Source: Planctomycetota bacterium (lineage in GTDB: Bacteria > Planctomycetota > PLA2). From it: DNA of 64,000 nucleotides. The position numbers and the translations under genes are program-made. This document shows positions 1-9,336 of this stretch, one piece after another (positions within the stretch are counted from its first letter, which is position 1; each line of letters begins with the position of its first letter). The stretch is from contig JAJFFH010000062.1 in the NCBI GenBank assembly GCA_021776735.1, positions 1-64,000 of the forward strand, read 5' to 3'. Under the pieces are notes generated by a model that was given only the letters and a program-made list of their open reading frames with translations, did not search any database and was not told the DNA's origin.

Positions 1-773
<773 letters not shown>

Positions 774-920
774 AATTGATCTGGCGACGACCAGCCATAG
801 GCTGATCGCGGTCTCTTTTTTCTTTTCGCTGATCCTCGGGCACACATGATGCCCTTCGGAACTGCTGATTAGTCGAGGCGCCGTGAAACGCCTCAACCGG
901 CTCGTCTAAACAGGAGTCGT

Positions 921-940
921 CTCCAATTTTCAAAGATCAT
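921..940 (-). promoter_or_regulatory. boxA-like antitermination site in the 16S leader
   Basis: The minus strand reads ATGATCTTTGAAAATTGGAG, which closely resembles the rRNA-leader boxA (TGCTCTTTGAAAA-type) bound by NusB/S10. It lies about 150 nt upstream of the 16S 5' end, the expected place. Its function is inferred from family knowledge. Confidence 0.6.
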
Positions 941-1121
941 CCAACGCCTGCGCGTTTCCGCGCCGTTGGGGTGCCCGCCGACTCTCTCTAGCTAGCCGGC
1001 ACGGCAAGCGACGTACTGTATCGCTGCCGCGCGACTTGTGCAAGATTCTAGGGACGGGAAAAGAGCAATCTTCCCCTCGACGCCGAACGACTTTCATCGC
1101 CCGCAACCGGGGAAGCCGCCG

Positions 1122-1148
1122 ATTATAGCGACGTTTCCATGGCGTCAA
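1122..1148 (-). promoter_or_regulatory. candidate rRNA operon promoter
   Basis: The minus strand has TTGACG (1148-1143), a 15-nt spacer and a perfect TATAAT (1127-1122). The spacer is shorter than ideal. Transcription would start near 1115 and give a leader of about 340 nt before 16S. The stretch 774-1311 otherwise holds only this leader and the upstream region of nnrE; I see no gene in it. Confidence 0.5.
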
Positions 1149-1311
1149 GACTTCGCCGGCAGCAATTCGGAATCGCGTGCGATGGCGACCTGTGAACGAC
1201 CGCGTTATTCATCACGCCAGGTCGAACAACGGACCGAAAACGTACGCGCAGAGAGTGGTCATCGGACGTAATGTCGGCGATGCGGACCGGTCAGAAACCG
1301 GGTGGTGAAGA

Positions 1312-2004
1312 ATGTGGGACAATGGCCGGAAAGAGGTCAAATTGGCTGTTCTGACCCGTTTTCAGGCCCGCGAGATTGATCGCATCGCGATGCATGAGAT
1401 TGGACTGCCCGGTCTTGTCCTCATGGAGAATGCGGCTCGCGGGGTGGCGGACGCCGTTCTTGAACTGCGCCCGTTTGACGGACCGGTCGCGCTGGTCTGC
1501 GGCCCCGGAAACAACGGCGGGGACGGCCTGGCCGCTGCAAGAATTCTATCGAACGCCGATGTCGTTGTGCGCATCATCGTTGTAGCCGGCAGCGACCCCT
1601 ACCCGCCCGAATCCGACGCCTCCGTTCACCTGAGGGTCGCCCGCAAAGTTGGCCTATCACTCGCCGTGGGGCTGGAGCCAAGGCACCTCGAGGGCTGCGA
1701 CATCGTCGTGGACGCCTTGTTCGGTACGGGCCTCGACCGTGCTCTCTCGGGACCGTTTCTCGAGGCCGTGGAGGCGATCAACGCCGCGTCCGCGTCCGTC
1801 GTCGCCGTCGACATCCCATCGGGGCTCGACGCCGACACCGGTACCATCCTCGGCGACGCCGTGAAAGCCTCGATCACCGCGACGATGGTCGCGCCCAAGG
1901 CGGGTTTTTTTGCGGGCGAGGGCCCGGCTCACACCGGCCGTATCCGGATCGTTGACATCGGAGTCCCCCCTGCCCTGGTCGAGCGGATCGCAGCAGGCCC
2001 CTAG
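1312..2004 (+). CDS. nnrE: NAD(P)H-hydrate epimerase (YjeF_N domain)
   Basis: The protein has 230 residues. It matches the stand-alone YjeF N-terminal (NnrE) domain, which epimerises damaged NAD(P)HX so that a dehydratase can repair it. Visible family features are the start LTRFQAREIDRIAM, the GPGNNGGDGL nucleotide-binding loop, the DALFGTGLDR segment and VDIPSGLDADTG. The C-terminal dehydratase (NnrD) half found in fused proteins is absent. An alternative TTG start at 1342, preceded by AGAGGT, would place LTRFQ at the N terminus as in most homologues. The stop overlaps the convergent stop of the L,D-transpeptidase gene inside a CTAG. Confidence 0.9.
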   Translation: MWDNGRKEVKLAVLTRFQAREIDRIAMHEIGLPGLVLMENAARGVADAVLELRPFDGPVALVCGPGNNGGDGLAAARILSNADVVVRIIVVAGSDPYPPESDASVHLRVARKVGLSLAVGLEPRHLEGCDIVVDALFGTGLDRALSGPFLEAVEAINAASASVVAVDIPSGLDADTGTILGDAVKASITATMVAPKAGFFAGEGPAHTGRIRIVDIGVPPALVERIAAGP

Positions 2005-3209
2005 CGAAGGATCCTGACGCTTGTGCCGGGGCGGGTCCAGCCATAGAGCATCTCTACATCGCGCCGGAGCATCCGCACGCATCCGGACGACTCGGCGCGA
2101 CCGATCGAGTTGGGCTGCTTCGTGCCGTGGATACCGAAACCGCGATACTCGGCCGTGTTCTTGAACCCCATCCATCGAGTGCCCAAGACATTCTCCGGGT
2201 CTCCGTAGGGCACGCGGACGCCCGCCTGGGGGTACCAGTCGGGGTTTTTCATCATCTTGCCAATCACAAAACGCCCTAAGGGGGTCGAGCCGGTCTTGCC
2301 CAGCCCAACGGGAAAGTCGCGGACGTAGCAGCCGTCAAAAAGCACGTACAGCCGGAACTCGTGTTTTTGGACCCGAATCTGGACTTCGCCGACCGGCACC
2401 TTGATGGGCTCACCAGCGCGGAGGCCTTTCGGGCTCGATAGGCCGTTTATGTGCGCCACAAACCCGGGACTCAGCCGCGCGCCCCATTGAGGAAACACAC
2501 GGCGGCAAAGGCGATTCAGGGTGTCCCCGCTGCGCGGCTTGTAGGTCCTGTCGAAGCCCTCGATGTGACGCGACGAAAACAACAGCGTGTCGGCCAGTTG
2601 TCCGAGGATCTCGCGCAGCCGCTCCTTGTCGCCCTCGGACGCGTCGGTGATGAACAGCGCGGGTGTCAACTCGCGCCACGCCCGGCGCGCCTCGGCGATC
2701 CCCTCTTTCGTGGAGCCTCGTTCGCGGTAGGCGCGCAGATGGCGCTTGCCCATCTCTAGGCGGAGCCAGCGTGCCGCATTGGACTCCGGATGGTCCTTGA
2801 GAAGACGCGCACCAATCCGCTTTTGCGCTGCGCGGTCGCCGCCGGTTCGCGCCTTCTTGAGTTCGCGCTCCAGTGCGCGGGCCGCAGCGTCTTCCCGAGA
2901 AGGGCGCGGACGTTCGCCGGAGTCGCGGCGAGCCGGGTCGGCGCCAAGGTCACCGTCGATTCCCATCGTTCGGTGCCCGGCCGCGCTCGAACCGGGGTCC
3001 CCCCCCCCCCCCCCTTTCTTGACGCCCGTCTCCGCCCCGTCGGCACCCGCCGTTCCCGGCGCGACCTTGGAGCGGTCGCCGGACACGTCGAGAACCACGG
3101 ACTGATCGTCCTCGGCGCTGTCCTGCTCTGTGAACCAAGCGTTGTAGACCCAGTAGCCGCCGGCACCGACGATGAGGATCCAAACCCATGAACGCATGGA
3201 GTCTCCCAT
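2001..3209 (-). CDS. L,D-transpeptidase (YkuD) with LysM-like domain and N-terminal anchor
   Basis: The protein has 402 residues. An N-terminal hydrophobic segment (about 5-25) suggests a membrane anchor or uncleaved signal. A low-complexity charged linker follows, then a helical region, a LysM-like segment (SGDTLNRLC...INGLSSPKGLRAGEPIKVP, about 215-265) and a C-terminal YkuD domain. The catalytic signature is complete: His near 361 (IHGTKQPNS) and Cys near 377 (SSGCVRM). Members form or exchange 3-3 peptidoglycan cross-links or attach proteins to the wall. The linker is encoded by a run of 16 C on the plus strand (2999-3014), which gives five glycines and is a slippage-prone site. An alternative start is Met5. 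The specific substrate is unknown. Confidence 0.88.
   Translation of the reverse strand: MGDSMRSWVWILIVGAGGYWVYNAWFTEQDSAEDDQSVVLDVSGDRSKVAPGTAGADGAETGVKKGGGGGDPGSSAAGHRTMGIDGDLGADPARRDSGERPRPSREDAAARALERELKKARTGGDRAAQKRIGARLLKDHPESNAARWLRLEMGKRHLRAYRERGSTKEGIAEARRAWRELTPALFITDASEGDKERLREILGQLADTLLFSSRHIEGFDRTYKPRSGDTLNRLCRRVFPQWGARLSPGFVAHINGLSSPKGLRAGEPIKVPVGEVQIRVQKHEFRLYVLFDGCYVRDFPVGLGKTGSTPLGRFVIGKMMKNPDWYPQAGVRVPYGDPENVLGTRWMGFKNTAEYRGFGIHGTKQPNSIGRAESSGCVRMLRRDVEMLYGWTRPGTSVRILR
2999..3014. repeat. 16-base C/G homopolymer inside the L,D-transpeptidase gene
   Basis: Sixteen consecutive C on the plus strand encode Gly5 plus the first base of the next Asp codon on the minus strand. It is the longest homopolymer I noticed in the window. 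Confidence 0.9.
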
Positions 3210-3590
3210 GGTGGGCAGGTTACGCGGGGCGGCCGACAGGTTGGCCGCTGGTCAGGCGGCGCAGCGATAAGTCTAACCCGCGCGGACCGAAAAAATCCTC
3301 CACCGCAATGCCGTGGGCGGCCGGAGTGGTGATCCCTATCAACAAGGTGGGTGCCGCGCGACCGAACTTCGCCGTCCCCGCCGCAACAGGGCGTGGCGGC
3401 CTAAGGCCTGCGTTTGGCTCCCAGCTCAAGGGTCATCGGATCAACCAAGCTGCGTGATCCGCCTCACGAACATGGCAGAGGATTTGTTTTTTCAAGAGGT
3501 CCGCAGCAAGACCTCCCCGGAAGGAGGACCTGCCCATGATACTTCTTCGGCCGCTCCAGCAGGAGGGGTTAGGCGCTGCTGAGACGTCAC
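3210..3590. other. intergenic region with alternative inverted repeats
   Basis: No gene is supported here. The stretch 3496-3530 contains GAGGTC/GACCTC and AGGTCC/GGACCT, inverted repeats that are mutually exclusive. They lie downstream of pheT on its strand and upstream of the L,D-transpeptidase start. No U-tract follows on the minus strand, so a terminator is unproven. Confidence 0.4.
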
Positions 3591-5975
3591 CTAGCTCTCG
3601 CGCAGCCTCCAGCCGCGTTTTGCGACGATTTTATCCACGGCGGCCCGCAGCCGGAGGACATCGTCCGGATCCAGGGTCCGGTCCGGCGCCCCAAACGTCA
3701 GCGTGAATGCGAGGCTGCGTTTGCCCATCGACAGCTTGTCGCCTTCGTACACGTCAAAGAGCACGACATCGCGTACCAGTTTCTTGTCGCAGCGGCGCAG
3801 CGCCTCCTCAACGTCGGACGCGGGGGTCCGTTGATCCGCCACGACGGCGACATCGTACGGCACGGTCGGATACCGCTGCACCGGTGCTGCACGCACGGGA
3901 CGCCCGGCGGCCTTGCGCAGAGCGTCTACGTCCAAGTCCGCGATGGCGACCGGACCGCCGATGTCGAACGAACGCCGAACCCGCGGATTGATTTCGCCGA
4001 ACCATCCGAATACTTCGCGGCCACGGCCCACGCGCGCGGACCGCCCGGGGTGCAACCACGGGGGCCCCTCCTCCTGGACGACGCGCGCTCCGTTGATTCG
4101 GAATGCTTCGACGACGGCCTCAACCGCACCCTTCAACTCAAGAACGGCCGCATCGCCGTCCCGCGCCGCCAGTGCGAACGTAACCCGCTCGTTCTCCCGC
4201 GGTAGCTTCCCGTCGCAAGACTCGAACACGGGCTGGACGACGAACAAGGCACTCTCGGCGCGGTACTTGAGGCCCGTCGCAACTGCCCGCAGTACCGCGG
4301 GAACATGGCTGCGCGACATCAGGTCAAGCCCGGGCTGCTCCGCGTTGGCCAGCCGCAGCGGACTCGGCTCCAGGCCCGCCTTGCCACACTCTTCCGCGGT
4401 CGAGAACGGATAGCAGTAGATCTCCGTTAGACCGGATTCGCGTGCGAGAACTTCGCGAACGGTCCGGCGCGCGACGCGCTCCGGCTCTTCGGCATGAGGC
4501 TCGCTGGGTTCACGCAACGGCGTCGCCTTGATCTTGTCGTAGCCAAAAATTCGGCCGACATCCTCGACGAGGTCCTCGGGAATCGCCGTGTCACCCCGCC
4601 GCCAAGACGGAACCGTCACAGTGACCCTCTTCGCGCCGCGCACCACCTCATAGCCAAGACGGCCCAAAATGTCGTCGATCCGTTCCGCGGACAGCTCGAG
4701 CCCGAGCCGCTCTCCCAAGAATCCCGGGGACCAAGAGATGGTCCTCGCGGGCTCGGACGGAACGCGCGCGTCGCACGGGGCCCCGATCGGAGCTGCGGTC
4801 GGGCACACCTCATGCAGCAGGTGGAAGAACCGGCGCGCCGCGAGGGGCACGCCCTCGGGGTCGAGCCCCTTCGAGAACCGGGTCGCCGAATCCGTGCGCA
4901 GGTCCAGGACGTGCGCCGTGCGCCGGACCGAGACCATCTCGAAATTGGCGACCTCGAGAATGATCTCCGTCGTGTCGTCGCGAACCTCGGAGTTTTGGAG
5001 CCCCATCACGCCGGCGATTGCGACCGCACGCTCCGGATCCGCGATCAGACACGCGCCCTCGGGCAGTGTGCGTTTCACGCCGTCCAGCGTGACTACGCTC
5101 TCGTCCGGACGCGCCGCACGGACGACGATGCGCTGGTCCTTGATCTGACGGACGTCGAACGCATGCAGAGGCTGCCCGCATTCGAGCTGGATGAAGTTCG
5201 TCAGATCGACAACGTTGTTGATCGAGCGCTGGCCGGCCTCTTCAAGACGGCGGCGCAACCAGTCAGGGGACGGACCGACTTCGATCCCGGTCAGACGCCA
5301 ACCGAGATATCGCGGGCACAGATCCGGCCGCTCCACTTCGACCGCCAGTTGCGGCTCGCCGGGCGGAAATGCCGCGCCTAGCTCGAGCGGCTTCAGGTCC
5401 CGGCCCAGTGCCGCCGCGAGTTCCCGCGCGGCCCCGAAGTGCCCCCAGAGGTCTGGCCGCGTCGTGATCGCCTTGTTGTCGACCTCCAGCACGGCGCCCG
5501 CGGGCAGCACGTCTCGGACCGGCGCCCCAACCGGAGCCGAGTCCGGCAGGACCAAGATGCCCTCGTGTTCGTCGGAGAGGCCCAACTCGCGCTCCGACAG
5601 CACCATCCCGCCGCTTTGCACACCCCGAATCGGTCGACGCTTGAGCCTGGTCCCATCCGGAAGAACGGTCCCCTCGGGCGCGAAGCAGATTTTTTGGCCT
5701 TCGGCCACGTTGGGCGCACCGCAGACGACCTCCGGGGCGTCCTCCGTGGTGTCCTTCGGCGCCCCCACCTCGACCGTAACCAGACGAAGACGATCGGCAT
5801 TGGGGTGCGGTCGTACGTTGCGCACCCGCCCGACGACCACGCCCGGCCAGCCTCGGCCCGGCTCGATAACCTCGTCCACCTCCGCGACGTGAAGGGTGTA
5901 TGCCTCGCCGATGCGCTCCGGCCCGAGGTCCGAGAGATCGACGTACTGGGAAAGCCACGGAATGCTCAGGCGCAT
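3591..5975 (-). CDS. pheT: phenylalanine--tRNA ligase beta subunit
   Basis: The protein has 794 residues, the usual size for bacterial PheT. In order it shows a tRNA-binding OB fold (about 40-150, with VVVGRVRNVRPHPNADRLRL), B3/B4 editing-like domains, a B5 domain, the catalytic-like core, and a C-terminal anticodon-binding FDX-ACB domain (RYPTVPYDVAVVADQ onward). With PheS it forms the (alpha-beta)2 enzyme that charges tRNA-Phe. I chose the ATG at 5975 (MRLSIPWLSQYV) because it matches the family N terminus and overlaps the end of pheS by 10 nt, consistent with translational coupling. An in-frame upstream start at 6017 would add a non-homologous extension. Confidence 0.97.
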   Translation of the reverse strand: MRLSIPWLSQYVDLSDLGPERIGEAYTLHVAEVDEVIEPGRGWPGVVVGRVRNVRPHPNADRLRLVTVEVGAPKDTTEDAPEVVCGAPNVAEGQKICFAPEGTVLPDGTRLKRRPIRGVQSGGMVLSERELGLSDEHEGILVLPDSAPVGAPVRDVLPAGAVLEVDNKAITTRPDLWGHFGAARELAAALGRDLKPLELGAAFPPGEPQLAVEVERPDLCPRYLGWRLTGIEVGPSPDWLRRRLEEAGQRSINNVVDLTNFIQLECGQPLHAFDVRQIKDQRIVVRAARPDESVVTLDGVKRTLPEGACLIADPERAVAIAGVMGLQNSEVRDDTTEIILEVANFEMVSVRRTAHVLDLRTDSATRFSKGLDPEGVPLAARRFFHLLHEVCPTAAPIGAPCDARVPSEPARTISWSPGFLGERLGLELSAERIDDILGRLGYEVVRGAKRVTVTVPSWRRGDTAIPEDLVEDVGRIFGYDKIKATPLREPSEPHAEEPERVARRTVREVLARESGLTEIYCYPFSTAEECGKAGLEPSPLRLANAEQPGLDLMSRSHVPAVLRAVATGLKYRAESALFVVQPVFESCDGKLPRENERVTFALAARDGDAAVLELKGAVEAVVEAFRINGARVVQEEGPPWLHPGRSARVGRGREVFGWFGEINPRVRRSFDIGGPVAIADLDVDALRKAAGRPVRAAPVQRYPTVPYDVAVVADQRTPASDVEEALRRCDKKLVRDVVLFDVYEGDKLSMGKRSLAFTLTFGAPDRTLDPDDVLRLRAAVDKIVAKRGWRLRES

Positions 5976-6952
5976 GGGAACTGCTCCAGAAAGCGCTGGT
6001 CGCCGCTGTGGAACCAACGGATATCGTCAATGCCGTAGCGCATCATCGCCAGCCGGTCGATCCCGAGACCGAAGGCGAACCCTGTCCATTCGTCGGGGTC
6101 GATTCCCCCGGCGCGGAGCACATGCGGATGCACCATGCCCATGCCGCAGAGTTCGAGCCAGCGGCCGTCGCGCATGATGTCGCATTCGAACGAGGGCTCG
6201 GTGAACGGGAAGAATCCGGGCCTGTATCGCGTCCGGACGCCTTCCTCCAAGAGCGCGCCGAGGATGGCGTTGATGGAGTGGAACAGATGGCCCGGCGTGA
6301 TGTCCCGACCGATCACGAGCCCCTCAAGCTGCCCGAACACGGCCTCGTGGGTCGCATCGACCGACTCGTTGCGAAACACGCGGCCGGGAAAGACCGCCTT
6401 GAGCGGCGCTCCGAAGCGTCGCATCGCCCGAATCTGGACGGGGGAGGTGTGGGTCCGCAGCAGGTTGCCGTCAGAAAGCCAAAACGTGTCCCAGTCGTCA
6501 CGGGCCGGGTGGCTCGCGGGGATGTTGAGCGCGTCGAAATTGTGGAACTCGTCCTCGATCCACGGTCCTTCGACAACGCGGTAGCCCATCCCCCAAAACA
6601 GCTTTTCGAGGTCGTTCTCCACCAGCGTGATGGGGTGCAGATGCCCTCGCCGCGGACGCCGCGCGGGCAGGGTAAGGTCGAGCCACTCGTGATCGGCCAA
6701 CCCGACCTCGCGCGCCGCACGCAACTCGTCGCGGCGGGCGTCAAGAGCTGCCTCGACCGCCTGTTTCGCCCGGTTCGTAGCCTGTCCGGCAACGGCCCGC
6801 TCCGCCGCCGGGAGCTTGCCCAGCCCACGTAGCGCTCCGGCCAGTTCACTCTTGCGGCCGAGATAGCGCACCCGCAGTTCCTGAAGCGCCGCCTCGTCAC
6901 CCGACGACTTGATCGCCGCCAACGCCTCGTCTTGGATTGCTTGAAGGTCCAC
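5966..6952 (-). CDS. pheS: phenylalanine--tRNA ligase alpha subunit
   Basis: The protein has 328 residues. An N-terminal coiled-coil arm (RVRYLGRKSEL) is followed by the class II catalytic domain. Motif 2 lies around residues 200-215 (FPGRVFRNESVDATHE), and the motif 3 region is GFAFGLGIDRLAMMRYGIDD. It supplies the aminoacylation site of the PheST heterotetramer. It follows rplT on the same strand, the classical rplT-pheS-pheT order, and overlaps pheT by 10 nt. Confidence 0.97.
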   Translation of the reverse strand: MDLQAIQDEALAAIKSSGDEAALQELRVRYLGRKSELAGALRGLGKLPAAERAVAGQATNRAKQAVEAALDARRDELRAAREVGLADHEWLDLTLPARRPRRGHLHPITLVENDLEKLFWGMGYRVVEGPWIEDEFHNFDALNIPASHPARDDWDTFWLSDGNLLRTHTSPVQIRAMRRFGAPLKAVFPGRVFRNESVDATHEAVFGQLEGLVIGRDITPGHLFHSINAILGALLEEGVRTRYRPGFFPFTEPSFECDIMRDGRWLELCGMGMVHPHVLRAGGIDPDEWTGFAFGLGIDRLAMMRYGIDDIRWFHSGDQRFLEQFPCA

Positions 6953-7048
6953 GTGAACGTCCGTCCTGTTTTCTTACGAAAAAGGGCCGCCTGCCGGCAG
7001 CCCCCCTGACTTGCTTTGAAGTCGGTCTAGAGACCCTCTGGCCTACGT

Positions 7049-7399
7049 CTAGAGAGCTGCCTGAGCCGTCTCCACAAATCGGTCGAATGCGGCAGCGTCT
7101 TGGTACGCCACGGCCGCAAGCTGTTTGCGATCGACATCGACGCCGGCCTTCTTGAGGCCGTTCATGAATCGAGAGTACGTCAGGCCCCGCTCCCGAGCGG
7201 CCGCGTTGATGCGGGCGATCCAGAGCCGGCGGAACTGGCGCTTCTTGAGCTTGCGGCCCACGTAGGCGTTCTTGCCCGCGCGGAGGATTGCCTCTTTGGC
7301 CAGCTTGATCCGGCGGCGGCGGGCGCCCCGATATCCCTTGACCTGCTTGAGAATCCGCTTGAGACGGCGATGTTTGGCTACACCCGGCTTAATTCGCAT
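7049..7399 (-). CDS. rplT: 50S ribosomal protein bL20
   Basis: The protein has 116 residues, the standard L20 length. Its basic N terminus (KPGVAKHRRLKRILKQVKG) precedes the conserved LWIARINAAARERGLTYSRFM segment. It is an early 50S assembly protein that binds 23S rRNA, and in many bacteria it autoregulates the rpmI-rplT operon. It lies 40 nt downstream of rpmI and upstream of pheS. Confidence 0.98.
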   Translation of the reverse strand: MRIKPGVAKHRRLKRILKQVKGYRGARRRRIKLAKEAILRAGKNAYVGRKLKKRQFRRLWIARINAAARERGLTYSRFMNGLKKAGVDVDRKQLAAVAYQDAAAFDRFVETAQAAL

Positions 7400-7439
7400 G
7401 ACTTCCTCGCAAACTGCCCTTCGGTTCTAGGCTTCACTC

Positions 7440-7637
7440 CTAGGCTTCACCGAGAAGACGAAGATAGGTGCGGCGTTCGGCCGCAACCACGAACCCGGGT
7501 CGCCGGAGACCGCGTTTCCGCTTCGTCGAACGCCCGGCCAGCAGGTGCCGTCGGTACGCCTTGTTCCTTCGGACCTTGCCCTTCTTCGTCGTCTTGAAAC
7601 GCTTACACACGGAGCGGTTGGTCTTCTGCTTGGGCAT
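7440..7637 (-). CDS. rpmI: 50S ribosomal protein bL35
   Basis: The protein has 65 residues. It is basic, with the L35 N terminus MPKQKTNRSVCKRFK and the KRGLRRPGFV tail. The ATG at 7637 is the family start. An open frame extends further upstream but encodes nothing L35-like. The expected neighbour infC is not directly upstream: a gene on the opposite strand (7747-8763) lies between, so rpmI probably uses its own promoter in 7638-7746. Confidence 0.95.
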   Translation of the reverse strand: MPKQKTNRSVCKRFKTTKKGKVRRNKAYRRHLLAGRSTKRKRGLRRPGFVVAAERRTYLRLLGEA

Positions 7638-7746
7638 GGGGAAGCTCGATAGGATAGCGATGCCGCGCGAAGGGGCAAGTCTTCGGCGTGTCCAACGTCT
7701 TCGGGCTTTCCGACCGCCCCGGCTGCGGGTTATCCTTGCGGGCGAT

Positions 7747-8763
7747 ATGGCAGCAGAGCAGCGAATCATCGGCGGCGGCCTCCTTTTCGTGGGGATCGCC
7801 GTGGTCCTCATTTTGGTCTTCACCTTTTGGAGTTCGGGCATCAAGCCAGACGAGGCCTACAGCCAGATCAAGGACGGACCCTGGCCCGCGTTCCTGGAGG
7901 CGGAGCGGGACTCCGAATACCTCGTCATGAAGCGCAAGGCGGGCGAAATCGTGGACCTCTTGGATGAGGCGGGCCGAAAGACGGTCTTGAAGATCGTGGC
8001 CGGCGACGTGGCCACATCCAGCGATGCCGGACTCCGCAGGCTCAAAGAAATGACGGACCGGGCCGACCTCAAAAAGATCGCGGGCGGGCAGTATCCGCTC
8101 GGCAGCGCCTGGTTCGACGCCGGTACGCACCGGGAGCTCTCGGATCTTGAGGCCGCCGTCGAGGATTTGCGTCAGATCAGCACCGCGCGGCGAATCGCCC
8201 GAAAGGCACGCGACGCGGTGCTCCTCGCCGGAGTCGGATCCTCGGGCAAGGTCGATCTCGGATCCGTCGCCGTCCCCCCGCGGGACGCGGAGAATCCCTT
8301 GTACGCCCACGATGCCGAACTCTTCCGAGTCCTGGGCACGAATACCGACAACTTGGCGGCAGCCCTGGGTACGCCATCGCGACCGGCCGGCAAGGCGCGG
8401 ACCGCCCGCCTGCGCTGGAACAACACGGTCGCCCCGAGCACGCTCGCGCAGGACCTCGAGGACCTGCCAAAGTGGATCGCGCGCCTGAAGGCACACGGAG
8501 AGACCGTACGGCACGCGGCGCTGGCTCTGGCTGACGTGCCGGAAGCAAAGGACTTCGTCCAAAGCCAACTAGGCAAGGCCTACCGCCTGCTCGGCGCGGG
8601 TCTCGACGAAACCCACGCGAAGGCATACGCCGAGGCGAAGGATCGGTTCGCGGACGCGGCCATGATCGCCGCTGCCCTGGATACCGAGGCAGGCATGCTC
8701 GAGCCGTACCGCGTGCCGCTCGTGCGCCTCGCGCCGCTCTTTAGGCGCCGGTTCGACCCCTAG
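7747..8763 (+). CDS. membrane-anchored hypothetical protein inside the infC-rpmI interval
   Basis: The protein has 338 residues. A single hydrophobic helix at about 8-28 (IIGGGLLFVGIAVVLILVFTFW) is followed by a mostly helical, charged region of about 300 residues with no motif I recognise. This suggests a periplasmic domain anchored by its N terminus. I chose the ATG at 7747 because it directly precedes the membrane helix; the frame is open upstream but only as the shadow of rpmI. The gene lies opposite to, and within, the normally contiguous infC-rpmI-rplT operon. Its stop is 14 nt from the infC stop. Confidence 0.75.
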   Translation: MAAEQRIIGGGLLFVGIAVVLILVFTFWSSGIKPDEAYSQIKDGPWPAFLEAERDSEYLVMKRKAGEIVDLLDEAGRKTVLKIVAGDVATSSDAGLRRLKEMTDRADLKKIAGGQYPLGSAWFDAGTHRELSDLEAAVEDLRQISTARRIARKARDAVLLAGVGSSGKVDLGSVAVPPRDAENPLYAHDAELFRVLGTNTDNLAAALGTPSRPAGKARTARLRWNNTVAPSTLAQDLEDLPKWIARLKAHGETVRHAALALADVPEAKDFVQSQLGKAYRLLGAGLDETHAKAYAEAKDRFADAAMIAAALDTEAGMLEPYRVPLVRLAPLFRRRFDP

Positions 8764-8777
8764 GGAGCCCAAGCCCC

Positions 8778-9320
8778 CTACGATGACTTCCGGACAAGCG
8801 TCATGTGCATGCGACGTCCGTCCATGCTCGGTGTTTTCTCGACCTTGGCGATGTCCTCCAGCATCTGGGCCACCCGTTTCAGGAGGTCGATGCCTAGATC
8901 TTGGCGCGCCAGTTCACGACCACGGAACAAAACGGTGAACTGCACCTTGTCGCCGGCCTCGAGGAAGCCGCGGGCACGCCCGGTCTTCGTGTTGAGGTCT
9001 CCTAGTTCGGTCTTCGGGCGCAGTCGCATTTCCTTGAGCTTGGTCGTGCCCTTCTTCTTTTGTCCGCGGGCCTTCTTCTTCTGTTCGTACTTGAACTTGC
9101 CGAAGTCGAGAATGCGGCAAACGGGCGGGCGCGCGTCGGGCGCGACCTCGACAAGATCAAGACTCTGGTCCCGGGCCATGCGTAGGGCTTCGTCGCGGGG
9201 AAACACCCCGATCTGGTCGCCACCGGCGCCCACGACGCGCACGTCTCGGGCGCGGATACGCTGGTTGACGCGAGGGCCCCTTTGGCGCTGCGGCTTGGCG
9301 TGATGCGGTCGTCGCGGAAT
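8778..9320 (-). CDS. infC: translation initiation factor IF-3, AUU start
   Basis: The protein has 180 residues. The N-terminal domain begins RVNQRIRARDVRVVGAGGDQIGVFPRDEALRMA. The linker is lysine-rich, and the C-terminal domain carries KEMRLRPKTELGDLNTK and VQFTVLFRGRE. IF-3 binds the 30S subunit and checks the initiator codon. There is no ATG, GTG or TTG ahead of RVNQRIRA. An in-frame ATT at 9318-9320 sits 7 nt after a perfect AGGAGGA (9328-9334). An AUU start is the classical autoregulatory infC start of E. coli. A GTG at 9242 would delete the conserved N-terminal 26 residues, so I reject it. thrS ends 16 nt upstream. Confidence 0.93.
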   Translation of the reverse strand: MPRRPHHAKPQRQRGPRVNQRIRARDVRVVGAGGDQIGVFPRDEALRMARDQSLDLVEVAPDARPPVCRILDFGKFKYEQKKKARGQKKKGTTKLKEMRLRPKTELGDLNTKTGRARGFLEAGDKVQFTVLFRGRELARQDLGIDLLKRVAQMLEDIAKVEKTPSMDGRRMHMTLVRKSS

Positions 9321-9327
9321 CTTAGTC

Positions 9328-9334
9328 TCCTCCT
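9328..9334 (-). promoter_or_regulatory. strong Shine-Dalgarno that decides the infC AUU start
   Basis: The minus strand reads AGGAGGA, then 7 nt, then ATT. The strength and spacing of this site are the main argument for AUU initiation of infC. It lies between the thrS stop and the infC start. Confidence 0.8.
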
Positions 9335-9336
9335 AG

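Noticed and set aside
3536-3706. 57-codon plus-strand frame with a good Shine-Dalgarno (AAGGAGG) after pheT
   Set aside because: It runs into the antisense of pheT, has low-complexity content and no recognisable similarity.
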